This document shows positions 1 through 5,531 of a stretch of DNA of 5,580 bases, in pieces. Positions within the stretch are counted from its first letter, which is position 1. Every line of letters begins with the position of its first letter. This DNA is from an uncultured Sutterella sp. GTDB taxonomy: Bacteria > Pseudomonadota > Gammaproteobacteria > Burkholderiales > Burkholderiaceae_F. The stretch is taken from NCBI GenBank assembly GCA_900553105.1, contig USCE01000097.1:1-5580 (forward strand), written 5' to 3'. The position numbers were made by a program, and so were the translations under genes. The notes under the pieces were generated by a model that did not search any database, was not told the origin of the DNA, and saw only the letters and a program-made list of their open reading frames with translations.

Positions 1-50
1 TACGAGATAGGCTCCGGTCTCGTGGGCTCGGAGATGTGTATAAGAGACAG
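1..50 (+). other. Illumina Nextera i7-side adapter (sequencing artefact)
   Basis: This is not genomic DNA. In order it contains the end of the P7 primer (TACGAGAT, 1-8), an 8-base index AGGCTCCG (9-16), the Nextera read-2 segment GTCTCGTGGGCTCGG (17-31) and the 19-base Tn5 mosaic end AGATGTGTATAAGAGACAG (32-50). The index reads CGGAGCCT on the other strand, which I recall as Nextera XT v2 index N720. Real sequence starts at 51, in the middle of a MATE transporter gene. The same cap occurs inverted at the other end of the window. Confidence 0.99.
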
Positions 51-946
51 GTCGCAGCCAAGGCAAATGCATTGATGAAACAATAAACATTGATTTCAAT
101 CGTAAATGCGGCCACAGAGCCGGCCATCGCCGCCGGCCCCAAACTATTAATTGCCGATTGAATGACTAAATTAGAAATTGAAAACACGGCCCCCTGAATA
201 CCGGCGGGCCAGCCGATGCGTACGATACTGCGAAGCGCTGAAGAATCGATTTGAAACAGCTGATTCGGTACGAGCTGCAAAGGCCCTTCCAGATGCGTTA
301 ACCGCACAAATAAAATAATGGCAGACAACAAATTGGCCAATACGGTTGCCAATGCCACTCCGGCAATACCCCAGTTCAATAAAAGCACTGCTGCTAGATT
401 GCCGGCGATATTAAATAAACTCGCGGCCAATAATGCCCAAAGGGGCGTTTGAGTATCACCCTGACTGCGAAAAACAGCAGCAAGGAAATTGTAAACCGCA
501 ATAAAAGGCATTCCGAGCAGGTACACACGCAAATACATAAGCGCATCATCTCTTACCTCTGCCGGCACATCCAACCACTGCATTGCCGGTCCGGCCAGTA
601 ATTGCCCAATAAACAAGGCAACAATGCCGAAAAGAACCGCCGTTAGAAAAGAGGTTCTTACCGCTTCATTAGCCTTACGATCATTTTTCATTCCCAAGGC
701 ACGTGCAACGACAACATTGACGCCCAGAGCAAGCCCCATACAGAAACTGATAATTAGACCGATCACCGGTACATTGTTACCCACAGCCGCCACGGCAACA
801 TCGGAGACAAAACGCCCAAGTACGGCAACGTCTGCAGCGTTATAAAGTTGTTGCAACATCCCCGTGAAAGCAAGCGGCAATGCAAAGACAATCATCTTGT
901 CCCAAAGGCTGCCTTCAAGCATATTGATCTTTTTATTAGCGGCCAT
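51..946 (-). CDS. MATE family efflux transporter, 3' end missing
   Basis: Inner-membrane antiporter of the MATE (multidrug and toxic compound extrusion) family, which expels cationic drugs or metabolites using a sodium or proton gradient. The open frame runs from an ATG at 946 to the adapter at 51, giving 298 residues; family members are about 440-460, so about 8 of 12 membrane helices are present and the C-terminal lobe is lost. Family hallmarks are visible: QQLYNAADVAVLGRFV at residues 32-47, with Asp39 where NorM-type transporters have a conserved helix-1 Asp; GNNVPVIGL at 57-65; MGLALGVNVVVARALG at 70-85; FRSQGDTQTPL at 159-169; and GIAGVALATVLANL at 193-206. An in-frame TGA lies three codons before the ATG, so this is the first possible ATG. 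No strong Shine-Dalgarno precedes it, and Met9 is an alternative start. Substrate and coupling ion cannot be told. It is divergent from rlpA. The family call is firm; a specific symbol (norM, dinF, mepA) is not supported. Confidence 0.93.
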
Positions 947-986
947 AATTCGTAGTCACAGGCGAAGCAAGTCGTTAATTTCAAAC

Positions 987-1027
987 TAGTATCGGTGCCG
1001 AAAAAACGACACCGATACCCGATACTA
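987..1027. repeat. Nested inverted repeat with tandem CCGATAC
   Basis: GTATCGGTG (989-997) is perfectly inverted as CACCGATAC (1010-1018) around a 12-base A-rich loop. The heptamer CCGATAC is then repeated directly (1012-1018 and 1019-1025), so TAGTATCGG (987-995) can instead pair with CCGATACTA (1019-1027). The two pairings share the left arm and exclude each other. The element lies 41-81 bp upstream of the MATE start codon. It could be an operator for a dimeric repressor, or a leader structure in the MATE mRNA. A simple terminator is unlikely, because no gene ends here and there is no good T-tract. The pairing is seen directly; any function is inference. Confidence 0.6.
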
Positions 1028-1033
1028 TTTTCG

Positions 1034-1039
1034 ATTGTA
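1034..1039 (-). promoter_or_regulatory. Possible -10 element of the MATE gene
   Basis: TACAAT on the minus strand matches the sigma-70 -10 consensus at 5 of 6 bases. Transcription from it would begin near 1027, directly at the nested palindrome, placing that palindrome at the very 5' end of the mRNA. No convincing -35 sits 16-18 bp upstream, so this is only a candidate. Confidence 0.2.
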
Positions 1040-1140
1040 CGCCCAAGTGAATTTTTAAAATAGTGCCTGTTCAAATACAGCAAAAAACTCAGATATCAGA
1101 CCTGAAAACATGTCAATAGCAATGCCAACACTACTCATAT

Positions 1141-1149
1141 TGTTATGAT
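1141..1149 (+). promoter_or_regulatory. Possible extended -10 promoter of the rlpA cluster
   Basis: TGTTATGAT is a TG-N extended -10 motif followed by TATGAT, one mismatch from TATAAT. Extended -10 promoters can work without a good -35, and none is visible at the usual spacing. It would give an untranslated leader of roughly 95 bases before the ATG at 1251. A competing candidate is TATACT at 1209-1214, closer to the gene but without a TG extension or clear -35. Confidence 0.3.
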
Positions 1150-1250
1150 TTAACTGCTCTTTTGAAAAAATTCTTAATCATTGATTCTCGATCACAGCGC
1201 TTAACGCTTATACTGTTTAGGTGCTTTGCCTATACGAAAGATTATCTGTT

Positions 1251-2360
1251 ATGAATTGTTATCGTGTTCTGACGCTACTGGGTTTGTCAGTTGCACTTGT
1301 GCTGACAGCCTGTTCGGGTGGTGGACGTTATTACAAAGATGACGGTCCACCATCGGTGTCTGCCTCTAAGTATGCCAACGCCCCAGACGCTGTTCCTCGC
1401 TATGAAAAACCTCATCCCGGCGCAAACAAACCCTACCGCATTAACGGGAAGAGTTACACCCCTGTTACCGGTGATAAACCCATGAAAGAAACTGGGGTCG
1501 GATCCTGGTATGGAAAAAAATTTCACGGCCGTCAGACCTCAATCGGCGAAATTTATAACATGTATGAAATGACAGCGGCGCACAAAACGATGGAATTACC
1601 AAGTTATGCCAAAGTCACTAATTTGGAAAACGGCCGTAGTGTGATTGTGAGAGTTAATGACCGCGGACCTTTTGTGGACAACCGCATTATTGACCTTTCA
1701 TATGCCGCAGCAAGCAAACTGGGCTACGTCAATAAAGGTACGGCCAGGGTTCGGGTTGAGCGAATTAGGATGGCCGATATTAAAGCTGGACGCGTACCCG
1801 AGGCAGCCGGCACCGTCATCAAGCAATTCGATATCGACAAGATTACGGACAATAGTGCGGACATCGCCGCCATTGCCTCTGTTATCGGTACCGCGGCAAC
1901 CGTTGCCAAAGCTGTAAAAGACCATCACGAAGAGCATACCGTTACCCGATCCTCCAACCAAACGACATCAACACCTGCCGCCACTGCCATAACACTTACT
2001 CCCTCACCAACGACTGCAAACGTGATAACCGAAGTGGTGGATTTGTCCGGTGCTGTCAATTTAACCGAGGCAGCCAAAGAAGGGATGGTCAGCACAGAGG
2101 TTGACTTAACGGCTACGCAGCCTGTCGAAAACAGCCTCGCTTGGAGTATCCAAGCTGGCGCTTTCAGTTCTCAGACAAACGCTGATAATTACGCAAGAGA
2201 GTTACAAAAAACGCTTACCGATTCTGTCTCCGTGATTCGTGACAGCAATCTTTACCGTGTCGTTATTGGTAATTTTTCTACCAAAGAAGCGGCCTCTCAT
2301 CGCGCTGAAACCATCGGCTCCGTGCTAGGTAAAAAGCTCGTTCCGATTCAAAAACCGTAG
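1251..2360 (+). CDS. rlpA: RlpA septal-ring lytic transglycosylase lipoprotein
   Basis: RlpA is an outer-membrane-anchored periplasmic enzyme that cleaves glycan strands lacking stem peptides and is drawn to the septum by its SPOR domain. At 369 residues it has, in order: a lipoprotein signal peptide ending in the lipobox LTAC (residues 18-21, lipid on Cys21, Ser22 at +2 favouring the outer membrane); a short linker; a double-psi beta-barrel domain (about 82-172) with GSWYG at 84-88, TAAHKTM at 108-114 and VNDRGPF at 135-141, where His111 and Asp137 match the expected catalytic pair; a long Ala/Thr-rich linker (about 180-295); and a C-terminal SPOR domain (about 298-367) with WSIQAGAFSS and YRVVIGNFS. 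I chose the ATG at 1251 over the GTG at 1221 because it puts the signal peptide at the N-terminus; its Shine-Dalgarno is weak (GAAAG). First gene of a tight cluster; the next gene's ribosome site overlaps its TAG. Confidence 0.96.
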   Translation: MNCYRVLTLLGLSVALVLTACSGGGRYYKDDGPPSVSASKYANAPDAVPRYEKPHPGANKPYRINGKSYTPVTGDKPMKETGVGSWYGKKFHGRQTSIGEIYNMYEMTAAHKTMELPSYAKVTNLENGRSVIVRVNDRGPFVDNRIIDLSYAAASKLGYVNKGTARVRVERIRMADIKAGRVPEAAGTVIKQFDIDKITDNSADIAAIASVIGTAATVAKAVKDHHEEHTVTRSSNQTTSTPAATAITLTPSPTTANVITEVVDLSGAVNLTEAAKEGMVSTEVDLTATQPVENSLAWSIQAGAFSSQTNADNYARELQKTLTDSVSVIRDSNLYRVVIGNFSTKEAASHRAETIGSVLGKKLVPIQKP

Positions 2361-2363
2361 GAG
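2359..2363 (+). promoter_or_regulatory. Shine-Dalgarno for the GTG-started M20 gene
   Basis: AGGAG overlaps the last two bases of the rlpA stop codon (TAG, 2358-2360) and sits 7 bases before the GTG at 2371. It supports that non-ATG start and suggests translational coupling with rlpA. Confidence 0.8.
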
Positions 2364-2370
2364 TGAAATC

Positions 2371-3768
2371 GTGACTATTGAACAACAAGTACAAGCATTT
2401 TGGGATAAAGAAGCACTTCCGGCTTTAATGGATTTTGTCCGTATTCCCGCTAAGTCAACGGCTTTTGACAGTCATTGGCAAGAGCACGGTTATCTGATGC
2501 AAGCCTGTGAGCAATCCAAGACTTGGATTGAATCTGTACTGCCGCAAGCGCGATGCGAAATTTTGGCACAAAAAGACCGAACACCGTGTTTATTTGTTGA
2601 TATTGCCGCCGATGGCTCCACACGAGACGAGTCAATTGCTTTTTACGGACACCTTGACAAGCAACCAGAAGCCGGTGGCTGGAGCAAAGGATTAGGTCCT
2701 TGGGAACCAGTAATTCGCAACGGGAAACTTTTCGGACGAGGGGCTGCTGATGACGGCTACAGCTTGTTTGCGATGATCACGGCGGTGGTAGCCCTCAAGC
2801 AAGAACAAATGCCACATCCGCGAATTATCGGTATTTTTGAAACACAGGAAGAATCCGGCTCCACGGATTTACCTGAATATTTAAAACTTCTCAAAGACGA
2901 TATCGGAAATCCCGCCGCCTTTATCATTTTAGATAATCACTGCGGAGATTATGAGCGACTCTGGCTCAGTACATCACTAAGAGGTGTTATCAGCGGTACC
3001 CTGCGCGTTCAAAGTATGCACTACGGTGTGCACTCAGGGAGTTATTCCGGCATGGTTCCCGATCCCTTCAATATTGCGCAAGCACTCATTGCAAGGCTTC
3101 ACGATCCGATCACGGGATTTGTCAAAATCAGCGAATGTCACGCTCAAATTCCCAGTAGACGTATTGAGCAGTTGAAAAAGGCCTCTGATGTGCTTGGAGA
3201 TTTGGTATGGAATCACGCTCCGCTTCTTGAAGGGGTACAGACCAAACACATTTCCAATCATGAAATCTTCTTGCAACAAACATGGAAACCTTCACTCACT
3301 GTTATCGGTATTGACGGATTGCCCAAAATTGAAGATGCCGGCAATGTTGTTCAAGGTAGCGTTTCACTGCGTCTATCCATGCGTGTACCACCGATGATTG
3401 ACTTTGAGAAGGCGGCTCAAGCGGTTGAAGACGAACTACTGCGAGACCCTCCTTACGGTTGCAAAGTCTCGTGGCGTTATCAAGAAAACCACGAAGGATG
3501 GTGTGCAAATTCGGACTCTGAAACCTTTGAGACACTGTTCAGTAATGCATCTAAGCAAGTATTCGGTCACGAAGCGGTCATGATGGGACAAGGAGGATCG
3601 ATTTCCATCATTAACACGTTTGAAAAGCTTTTCCCAGGAACGGCTTTGGTGTTGACGGGTGTCCTAGGACCGCAATCCAATGCTCACGCACCGAATGAGT
3701 CCTTAGATTTGAATTACGTTGTTAAACTCACGCAAGCTCTATGCTACGTCCTGCCGCAATGCGCATGA
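2371..3768 (+). CDS. M20 family metallopeptidase, carnosinase-like dipeptidase
   Basis: Probable cytoplasmic di-zinc (or manganese) hydrolase of the M20 peptidase family, in the carnosinase/CNDP-type branch that cleaves dipeptides and related amides. It has 465 residues, a normal length, and no signal peptide. The metal site looks intact by motif: His94 in YGHLDKQP, bridging Asp127 in GRGAADDGYS, general base Glu160 with metal ligand Glu161 in TQEESGS, Asp188 in ILDNH, and His439 in NAHAPNE. The lid or dimerisation domain lies at about 205-395 and carries HSGSYSG at 221-227, whose His is the one that reaches into the partner active site in dimeric relatives. The start is GTG with a good AGGAG 7 bases upstream. 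It follows rlpA by 10 bp, and its TGA is embedded in the ribosome site of the next gene. The family is sure; the substrate is unknown. Closeness to rlpA allows a role with wall-derived peptides, but that is inference. Confidence 0.93.
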   Translation: MTIEQQVQAFWDKEALPALMDFVRIPAKSTAFDSHWQEHGYLMQACEQSKTWIESVLPQARCEILAQKDRTPCLFVDIAADGSTRDESIAFYGHLDKQPEAGGWSKGLGPWEPVIRNGKLFGRGAADDGYSLFAMITAVVALKQEQMPHPRIIGIFETQEESGSTDLPEYLKLLKDDIGNPAAFIILDNHCGDYERLWLSTSLRGVISGTLRVQSMHYGVHSGSYSGMVPDPFNIAQALIARLHDPITGFVKISECHAQIPSRRIEQLKKASDVLGDLVWNHAPLLEGVQTKHISNHEIFLQQTWKPSLTVIGIDGLPKIEDAGNVVQGSVSLRLSMRVPPMIDFEKAAQAVEDELLRDPPYGCKVSWRYQENHEGWCANSDSETFETLFSNASKQVFGHEAVMMGQGGSISIINTFEKLFPGTALVLTGVLGPQSNAHAPNESLDLNYVVKLTQALCYVLPQCA

Positions 3769-3771
3769 GGA
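3766..3771 (+). promoter_or_regulatory. Shine-Dalgarno fixing the start of the 84-residue gene
   Basis: TGAGGA contains both the M20 stop codon (TGA, 3766-3768) and a GAGG core at 3767-3770, 8 bases before the ATG at 3779. It favours that ATG over the earlier in-frame start at 3719, which would overlap the M20 gene by 50 bases. Confidence 0.75.
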
Positions 3772-3778
3772 TTACAAC

Positions 3779-4033
3779 ATGAGACGAGACGTTGTCACTG
3801 AGGTTGTGGTTGACTGGGGTGATTTTGTGGAGACATTTGATACTCCATTGCAAGCCCGCGAATATATCAACGCTAATTTGGATGAGTATGATGTACCAGT
3901 TGCGGTTTGGTTGGAGGATTCCAACGGACGCAAAAAGTGGGATTACAACATCGTTGACGATGGCGCCGGAGGCATTGAACTGGTTGCCGGTGATCCGATT
4001 CGTAACTGCTCCTACTTCCGGCCTATTCACTAA
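3779..4033 (+). CDS. Small acidic protein of unknown function
   Basis: I do not recognise this 84-residue protein. It is strongly acidic (17 Asp/Glu against 8 Lys/Arg), soluble, with no signal peptide or membrane segment. Visible parts are a strand-like start (VVTEVVVDW, residues 5-13), a probable helix (PLQAREYINANLDEY, 23-37), a hydrophobic strand (VPVAVWLED, 39-47), a basic turn (NGRKKWDYNIVDD, 49-61) and a tail ending SYFRPIH. There is one cysteine (77), so no metal-binding pattern. That it is a real gene is supported by the well-spaced GAGG upstream, a 10-bp gap from the M20 gene, a 14-bp gap to the HIT gene, and a ribosome site for the HIT gene that overlaps its own TAA. The longer in-frame version from 3719 adds 20 residues that merely overlap the M20 end. 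A compact alpha/beta accessory protein is plausible; no function is claimed. Confidence 0.8.
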   Translation: MRRDVVTEVVVDWGDFVETFDTPLQAREYINANLDEYDVPVAVWLEDSNGRKKWDYNIVDDGAGGIELVAGDPIRNCSYFRPIH

Positions 4034-4047
4034 AGGAGAAACAGCTA

Positions 4048-4482
4048 ATGCAAACTAATTGCGTACTTTGTGCAATGACCGATGATAAAGCTATTTGGAG
4101 TAACGACAAGCTTCGTGTCATTGCCGTCGATGATGAGGCATTCCCCGGCTACATTCGTGTGATTTGGAAAGCTCATGTGCCGGAAATGACGGACTTGAGT
4201 GACACCGATCGGGAATTGCTTTACAAAGTGCTCTTGATTGTGGAATTGACATTAAGAAACACAATGCAACCTGACAAAATTAACCTAGCGCAATTCGGCA
4301 ATATGGTGCCTCACCTTCATTGGCATATTATTGCTCGTTATCGTGATGACTCTCATTTTCCAGAATCGATTTGGGGAACAAAGCAACGCGACAACAACCC
4401 CGAAACCCTGCAAATGCGTCGCAAGCTTGCACTCATGATGAAAACACAACTTCGCCAAGCACTTGAAAATTCAAATCTCTAA
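4048..4482 (+). CDS. HIT family protein (nucleotide hydrolase/transferase)
   Basis: A 144-residue cytoplasmic histidine-triad protein. The family hydrolyses or transfers nucleotidyl groups on substrates such as diadenosine polyphosphates or AMP-amines through a covalent His-nucleotide intermediate. The signature HLHWHII is at residues 89-95 (His89, His91, His93), preceded by the usual NLAQFGNMVP and followed by ARYRDDSHFPESIWG. The central His is normally the nucleophile. The N-terminal CVLC (Cys5, Cys8) together with His43 and His89 fits the structural zinc site found in some bacterial HIT proteins; that assignment is by family analogy. Length is typical of this single-domain group. AAGGAG at 4033-4038 gives a strong ribosome site 9 bases before the ATG and touches the previous stop. 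It is the last gene of the cluster and ends 2 bp from the convergent SPOR gene. The exact substrate cannot be inferred. Confidence 0.95.
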   Translation: MQTNCVLCAMTDDKAIWSNDKLRVIAVDDEAFPGYIRVIWKAHVPEMTDLSDTDRELLYKVLLIVELTLRNTMQPDKINLAQFGNMVPHLHWHIIARYRDDSHFPESIWGTKQRDNNPETLQMRRKLALMMKTQLRQALENSNL

Positions 4483-4484
4483 GG

Positions 4485-5294
4485 CTAGTAACAATCTGAG
4501 AGCTTAAAGCCGTGTTGCTTTGCAATACGGCGCAAACTTTGTACTTGTTTATCATTGATATTGGAAAAAACAAGTGACACTCGGCCAGTAGTCTCACCGA
4601 TGATTCTAGATACACGAAGTGCGGTCATATCCAGTTTTTTTGCACTTTCGTCCAAATAAGCCTGAGCTCGTTCTTCTGTAGAGAAACTTCCCAGTTGCAC
4701 TGCGTTATGAAGTGGTCCCTCTGTGATGACACGGGCCGACGGAAATCCCTGTTTTTTAATTTGGGCTGCTAGAACTTCAGCCCCTTTGCGAGTAGCAGAA
4801 GGAACGATAAAAACCACATAGCGATCGGCGGAAAGTTCAGACTCAACCTGAAAGGCTTCTAAAAGTCCCGCCGATTGTAAAGAGCGATTCACGGCGGGTA
4901 GTGTCCTCTCTGATAAAACGGATGTACGAAGACAAATGAAAGCTGATTTTGCCTCATTTTGAGCAAGAGCCTGTACCTGAATGGCCTCCGGTAAGGGCTT
5001 CAACAATAGTTTTTCTTGTGCTTTAGCCAACGCTGTCAAGCGCTCTTGTTCCTGTTGCCTTCTTTCTTCTTCAGTTGCCTGCTTAGTCCGAGCTTGAGCT
5101 AATTGTCGTTGCTGTTCAATATAGCTATCAGGATTATCAATAGGTCGAATATTCTTCATTGCCTCCGGAAAAACCGTTATCGGAGTCCGAGCCTCATTGA
5201 CGGGCGCGAAGTCATCTTGAAGCCATATTCTGAGGCCATCATATCCATAAAGCACTACACAGGCCAATACCAAAATCCAAGCCAACAGTCTCAT
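4485..5294 (-). CDS. Membrane-anchored SPOR-domain protein
   Basis: A 269-residue inner-membrane protein with a periplasmic C-terminus. SPOR domains bind glycan strands stripped of stem peptides and often take proteins to the division site. Parts in order: a hydrophobic N-terminal segment (residues 3-18) acting as anchor; a linker; a Gln/Glu/Arg-rich stretch likely to form a coiled coil (about 57-97); and a SPOR-like fold at about 158-230, with YVVFIVPS, the helix RKGAEVLAAQIKKQG, and the diagnostic HNAVQLGSFSTEERAQAYL at 196-213. Extra strand-helix units on each side (about 118-142 and 238-262) make the domain longer than a minimal SPOR. VLAC at 9-12 resembles a lipobox, but the -2 Leu is atypical and hydrophobic residues continue after the Cys, so a membrane anchor is preferred. 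GAGGG lies 6 bases before the ATG, inside the end of coaX, which stops 2 bp upstream. The coaX-SPOR pair is common in Betaproteobacteria as far as I know. Detailed role unknown. Confidence 0.85.
   Translation of the reverse strand: MRLLAWILVLACVVLYGYDGLRIWLQDDFAPVNEARTPITVFPEAMKNIRPIDNPDSYIEQQRQLAQARTKQATEEERRQQEQERLTALAKAQEKLLLKPLPEAIQVQALAQNEAKSAFICLRTSVLSERTLPAVNRSLQSAGLLEAFQVESELSADRYVVFIVPSATRKGAEVLAAQIKKQGFPSARVITEGPLHNAVQLGSFSTEERAQAYLDESAKKLDMTALRVSRIIGETTGRVSLVFSNINDKQVQSLRRIAKQHGFKLSDCY
4509..4531 (+). terminator. Hairpin at the convergent gene ends, possible terminator
   Basis: GCCGTGTTGC (4509-4518) pairs with GCAATACGGC (4522-4531) over a 3-base TTT loop, giving 10 pairs. The one imperfect pair is G-U in plus-strand RNA but A-C in minus-strand RNA, so the structure is stronger in read-through from the HIT gene. 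It lies inside the last codons of the SPOR gene. There is no clean T-tract on either side (TTT then mixed sequence), so an intrinsic terminator is only possible; it may simply be coding sequence. Confidence 0.3.
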
Positions 5295-5296
5295 CG

Positions 5297-5531
5297 TTAT
5301 CCCTCACCGGAATGAGCTCGAAGAGATAATCCTCTTAAAACCAAATTGTGCTTCAAAATACTTTGAGGGAATTCTTTGTGCAAGTAAGGGAAAAAGCGAC
5401 CCGCAGCACCGCCGGCAATAATCAGCGTAGGATCAAACCCGTGCTTCTGCATCACACGCATTCCCCGTTCAATGAGTCCCAACTGAGAGTCCACAATTCC
5501 TGTCACAATTGCTGTCATCGTATCAGTCGGG
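5297..5531 (-). CDS. coaX: Type III pantothenate kinase, C-terminal third
   Basis: CoaX phosphorylates pantothenate with ATP to 4'-phosphopantothenate, the first step of coenzyme A synthesis, and is a cytoplasmic ASKHA-fold enzyme. Only the last 77 residues are present against about 250 in the family; the 5' part is lost at the contig end. The family pattern is clear: PTDTMTAIVTG at residues 1-11 of the fragment (the Thr-Ala segment near the pantothenate/active-site cleft), LIERGM at 19-24, LIIAGGAAGRFFPYL at 36-50 (the glycine pair of the second ATPase-fold lobe) and the terminal NLVLRGLSL at 62-70. The reading frame continues into the adapter to a GTG at 5558-5560, which would add ten false residues beginning MGSEMCIRD; those must not be annotated. 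TAA is 2 bp before the ATG of the SPOR gene, so the two are surely co-transcribed. In many Betaproteobacteria birA precedes coaX, which could be tested on the missing side. Confidence 0.93.

Larger units (their letters stand above)
947..1250. other. Divergent intergenic region, MATE gene / rlpA
   Basis: About 300 bp, AT-rich compared with its flanks, lying between two genes that are read away from each other, so it should hold both promoters. I see a nested palindrome at 987-1027, an extended -10-like element facing rlpA at 1141-1149, a second -10-like TATACT at 1209-1214, and a TACAAT facing the MATE gene at 1034-1039. A 63-codon minus-strand frame (892-1083) crosses part of it but overlaps the MATE start and looks random. 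No tRNA or recognisable riboswitch was seen. Confidence 0.7.

Noticed and set aside
624..845. 73-codon plus-strand frame rich in Thr/Ala/Arg
   Set aside because: It is the antisense shadow of the MATE gene, whose minus-strand translation matches the family throughout.
989..1018. Intergenic hairpin as an intrinsic terminator
   Set aside because: Both flanking genes are transcribed away from it, so nothing upstream would end there, and no proper T-tract follows the stem on either strand.
892..1083. 63-codon minus-strand frame in the intergenic region
   Set aside because: It overlaps the start of the MATE gene in another frame, has no Shine-Dalgarno that I can see, and its composition (many Cys, Arg, Tyr) looks random. 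Its end lies inside clearly coding sequence.
1221..1250. Longer RlpA start at the GTG at 1221
   Set aside because: It would add ten residues including charged ones before the lipoprotein signal peptide and lacks a Shine-Dalgarno. Starting at 1251 gives a normal signal peptide with lipobox at residues 18-21.
3728..4030. 100-codon minus-strand frame opposite the 84-residue gene
   Set aside because: The plus-strand gene has a well-placed ribosome site and fits the cluster spacing. The opposite frame crosses the M20 end, has no supporting start signal and resembles no family I know.
5259..5294. Lipobox-like VLAC (residues 9-12) in the SPOR membrane protein
   Set aside because: The preceding hydrophobic stretch is very short, Leu at -2 is atypical, and hydrophobic residues continue past the Cys, which fits an uncleaved membrane anchor better.
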